This document shows, in pieces, positions 45,364 through 46,404 of a stretch of DNA of 46,404 nt. The stretch is taken from positions 1 through 46,404 of the forward strand of contig JAGVME010000032.1 of assembly GCA_020053945.1 (NCBI GenBank), in the 5' to 3' direction. This stretch comes from Gammaproteobacteria bacterium (lineage in GTDB: Bacteria > Pseudomonadota > Gammaproteobacteria > Ga0077554 > Ga007554). Position 1 is the first letter of the stretch. The number at the start of each line of letters is the position of its first letter. The notes under the pieces are model-generated. The model saw nothing but the letters and a program-made list of their open reading frames with translations, did no database searches and was not told the origin of the DNA. A program made the position numbers and the translations under genes.

Positions 45364-46377
45364 ATGGAAGACAACAAGCGCAAGGCGCTCAGTGCAGCGC
45401 TGAGCCAGATTGAAAAGCAATTCGGCAAAGGTTCCGTGATGCGCATGGGTGACGGCGGTGTCACGCGTGATATTGGGGTGATCTCCACCGGCTCCCTGGG
45501 CTTGGATATTGCACTGGGCATCGGCGGACTGCCGCGCGGACGCATCGTGGAAATCTACGGCCCGGAGTCTTCCGGTAAGACTACCCTGACCCTGCAAGTG
45601 ATCGCGGAGGCACAGAAGCTGGGCGGCACAGCGGCGTTTGTTGACGCAGAGCATGCCCTTGATCCCACCTATGCGAAAAAGCTCGGCGTCAATGTCGATG
45701 ATTTACTGGTATCGCAGCCGGATACCGGCGAACAGGCGTTGGAAATTGCCGATATGCTGGTGCGCTCTGGCGCGGTAGATGTGGTTGTCATCGACTCGGT
45801 GGCGGCGCTTACCCCCAAGGCTGAAATCGAAGGCGAGATGGGTGATTCGCACATGGGCTTGCAGGCGCGCCTGATGTCGCAGGCGCTGCGCAAACTCACC
45901 GCCAATATTAACCGCTCCAACACCATGGTGATCTTCATCAACCAGATCCGCATGAAGATCGGCGTGATGTTTGGCAGCCCCGAAACTACCACGGGCGGTA
46001 ATGCGTTGAAATTTTATGCTTCAGTACGCTTGGACATTCGCCGCACTGGCGCCATCAAGCGCGGTGATGAAGTGGTGGGCAGTGAAACCCGCGTTAAAGT
46101 GGTGAAAAACAAAGTAGCGCCGCCGTTCAAGGAAGCTTGTTTCGAAATTCTTTATGGCGAAGGCATTTCACTGCAAGGCGAGCTGGTGGAGTTGGGTGTA
46201 ACACACGGCTTCGTTGAAAAATCTGGCGCTTGGTATAGCTGTGAAGGTGAGCGCATCGGCCAGGGTAAAGACAATGCGCGCATTTACCTCAAAGAGCATC
46301 CCGCGCTGGCACGCAGCATCCAAATTGGTTTCGTGCGACGCCTTGACATAGGTGCCAATGCCGCCAAACCACAGTAA
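45364..46377 (+). CDS. recA: Recombinase RecA
   Basis: DNA-dependent ATPase for homologous recombination and SOS induction. It has [12 protein letters not shown] (Walker A), [20 protein letters not shown] (Walker B), [16 protein letters not shown] and [17 protein letters not shown]. The start [30 protein letters not shown] is near-canonical. The ORF track begins at GTG 45355; ATG 45364 (or 45361) with AGGTG upstream is preferred. The protein is ~337 residues. The sequence is closest in style to gammaproteobacterial RecA ([15 protein letters not shown]), which is the best taxonomic clue in this window. Confidence 0.97.
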   Translation: MEDNKRKALSAALSQIEKQFGKGSVMRMGDGGVTRDIGVISTGSLGLDIALGIGGLPRGRIVEIYGPESSGKTTLTLQVIAEAQKLGGTAAFVDAEHALDPTYAKKLGVNVDDLLVSQPDTGEQALEIADMLVRSGAVDVVVIDSVAALTPKAEIEGEMGDSHMGLQARLMSQALRKLTANINRSNTMVIFINQIRMKIGVMFGSPETTTGGNALKFYASVRLDIRRTGAIKRGDEVVGSETRVKVVKNKVAPPFKEACFEILYGEGISLQGELVELGVTHGFVEKSGAWYSCEGERIGQGKDNARIYLKEHPALARSIQIGFVRRLDIGANAAKPQ

Positions 46378-46404
46378 ATCAACTTCCGCGCCAAGCAGCG
46401 CATG

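Overview
The window looks like chromosomal DNA of a Gram-negative proteobacterium. It has the LPS transport gene lptD, surA, a type IV (MSHA-type) pilus with an outer-membrane secretin, and pdxA/purF/recA housekeeping genes. RecA and the lptD-surA-pdxA order read as gammaproteobacterial or close to the beta/gamma border; this is inference, as no rRNA is present. No tRNA, rRNA, CRISPR array or prophage was seen.

Layout. (1) 1-850: the first codons of an outward-reading insertion-sequence transposase abut a dienelactone-hydrolase-like gene that has lost a recognisable start. (2) 1001-17827, plus strand: a nearly complete MSHA pilus locus in the order mshE, mshG, a prepilin, two MshA-like pilins, mshC, mshD, mshO, mshP, mshQ, then mshI, mshJ, mshK, mshL, mshM, mshN. 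MshE carries an N-terminal c-di-GMP-binding-type domain. (3) 17833-25085, minus strand: nagZ, mltG-pabC-pabB (overlapping starts and stops) and leuS. (4) 25205-26744: an orphan PhnD-like binding protein and a zinc-ribbon protein. (5) 26734-31604, minus strand: the dTDP-L-rhamnose operon rfbB-rfbA-rfbC-rfbD, translationally coupled to a dicarboxylate/amino-acid symporter gene. (6) 31605-33698: a gene-poor stretch, an unrecognised secreted protein and a UPF0114 membrane protein. (7) 33732-40871, minus strand: cvpA-purF and lptD-surA-pdxA. (8) 41254-45030, minus strand: a frameshifted arsenite methyltransferase gene, a SigZ-type sigma factor, an ETHE1-like persulfide dioxygenase and an M16 peptidase. 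(9) A short inverted-repeat (MITE-like) element, then recA at the right edge.

The most unusual structure is a dispersed small repeat of about 51 bp that folds as two hairpins with fixed geometry. It occurs in rfbD, as a tandem pair in rfbB, in pabB (one clear and two degenerate copies) and in the pabB-leuS gap. The coding copies are in frame, add extra residues to conserved enzymes, and are read in different reading frames in different genes. Hairpin stems show paired (compensatory) changes between copies. It resembles in concept the Rickettsia palindromic elements that insert in genes, but I do not recognise this family. Other repeat structures include a 24-bp perfect palindrome inside the pilin operon, a 170-bp MITE-like element before recA, and hairpins between many genes.
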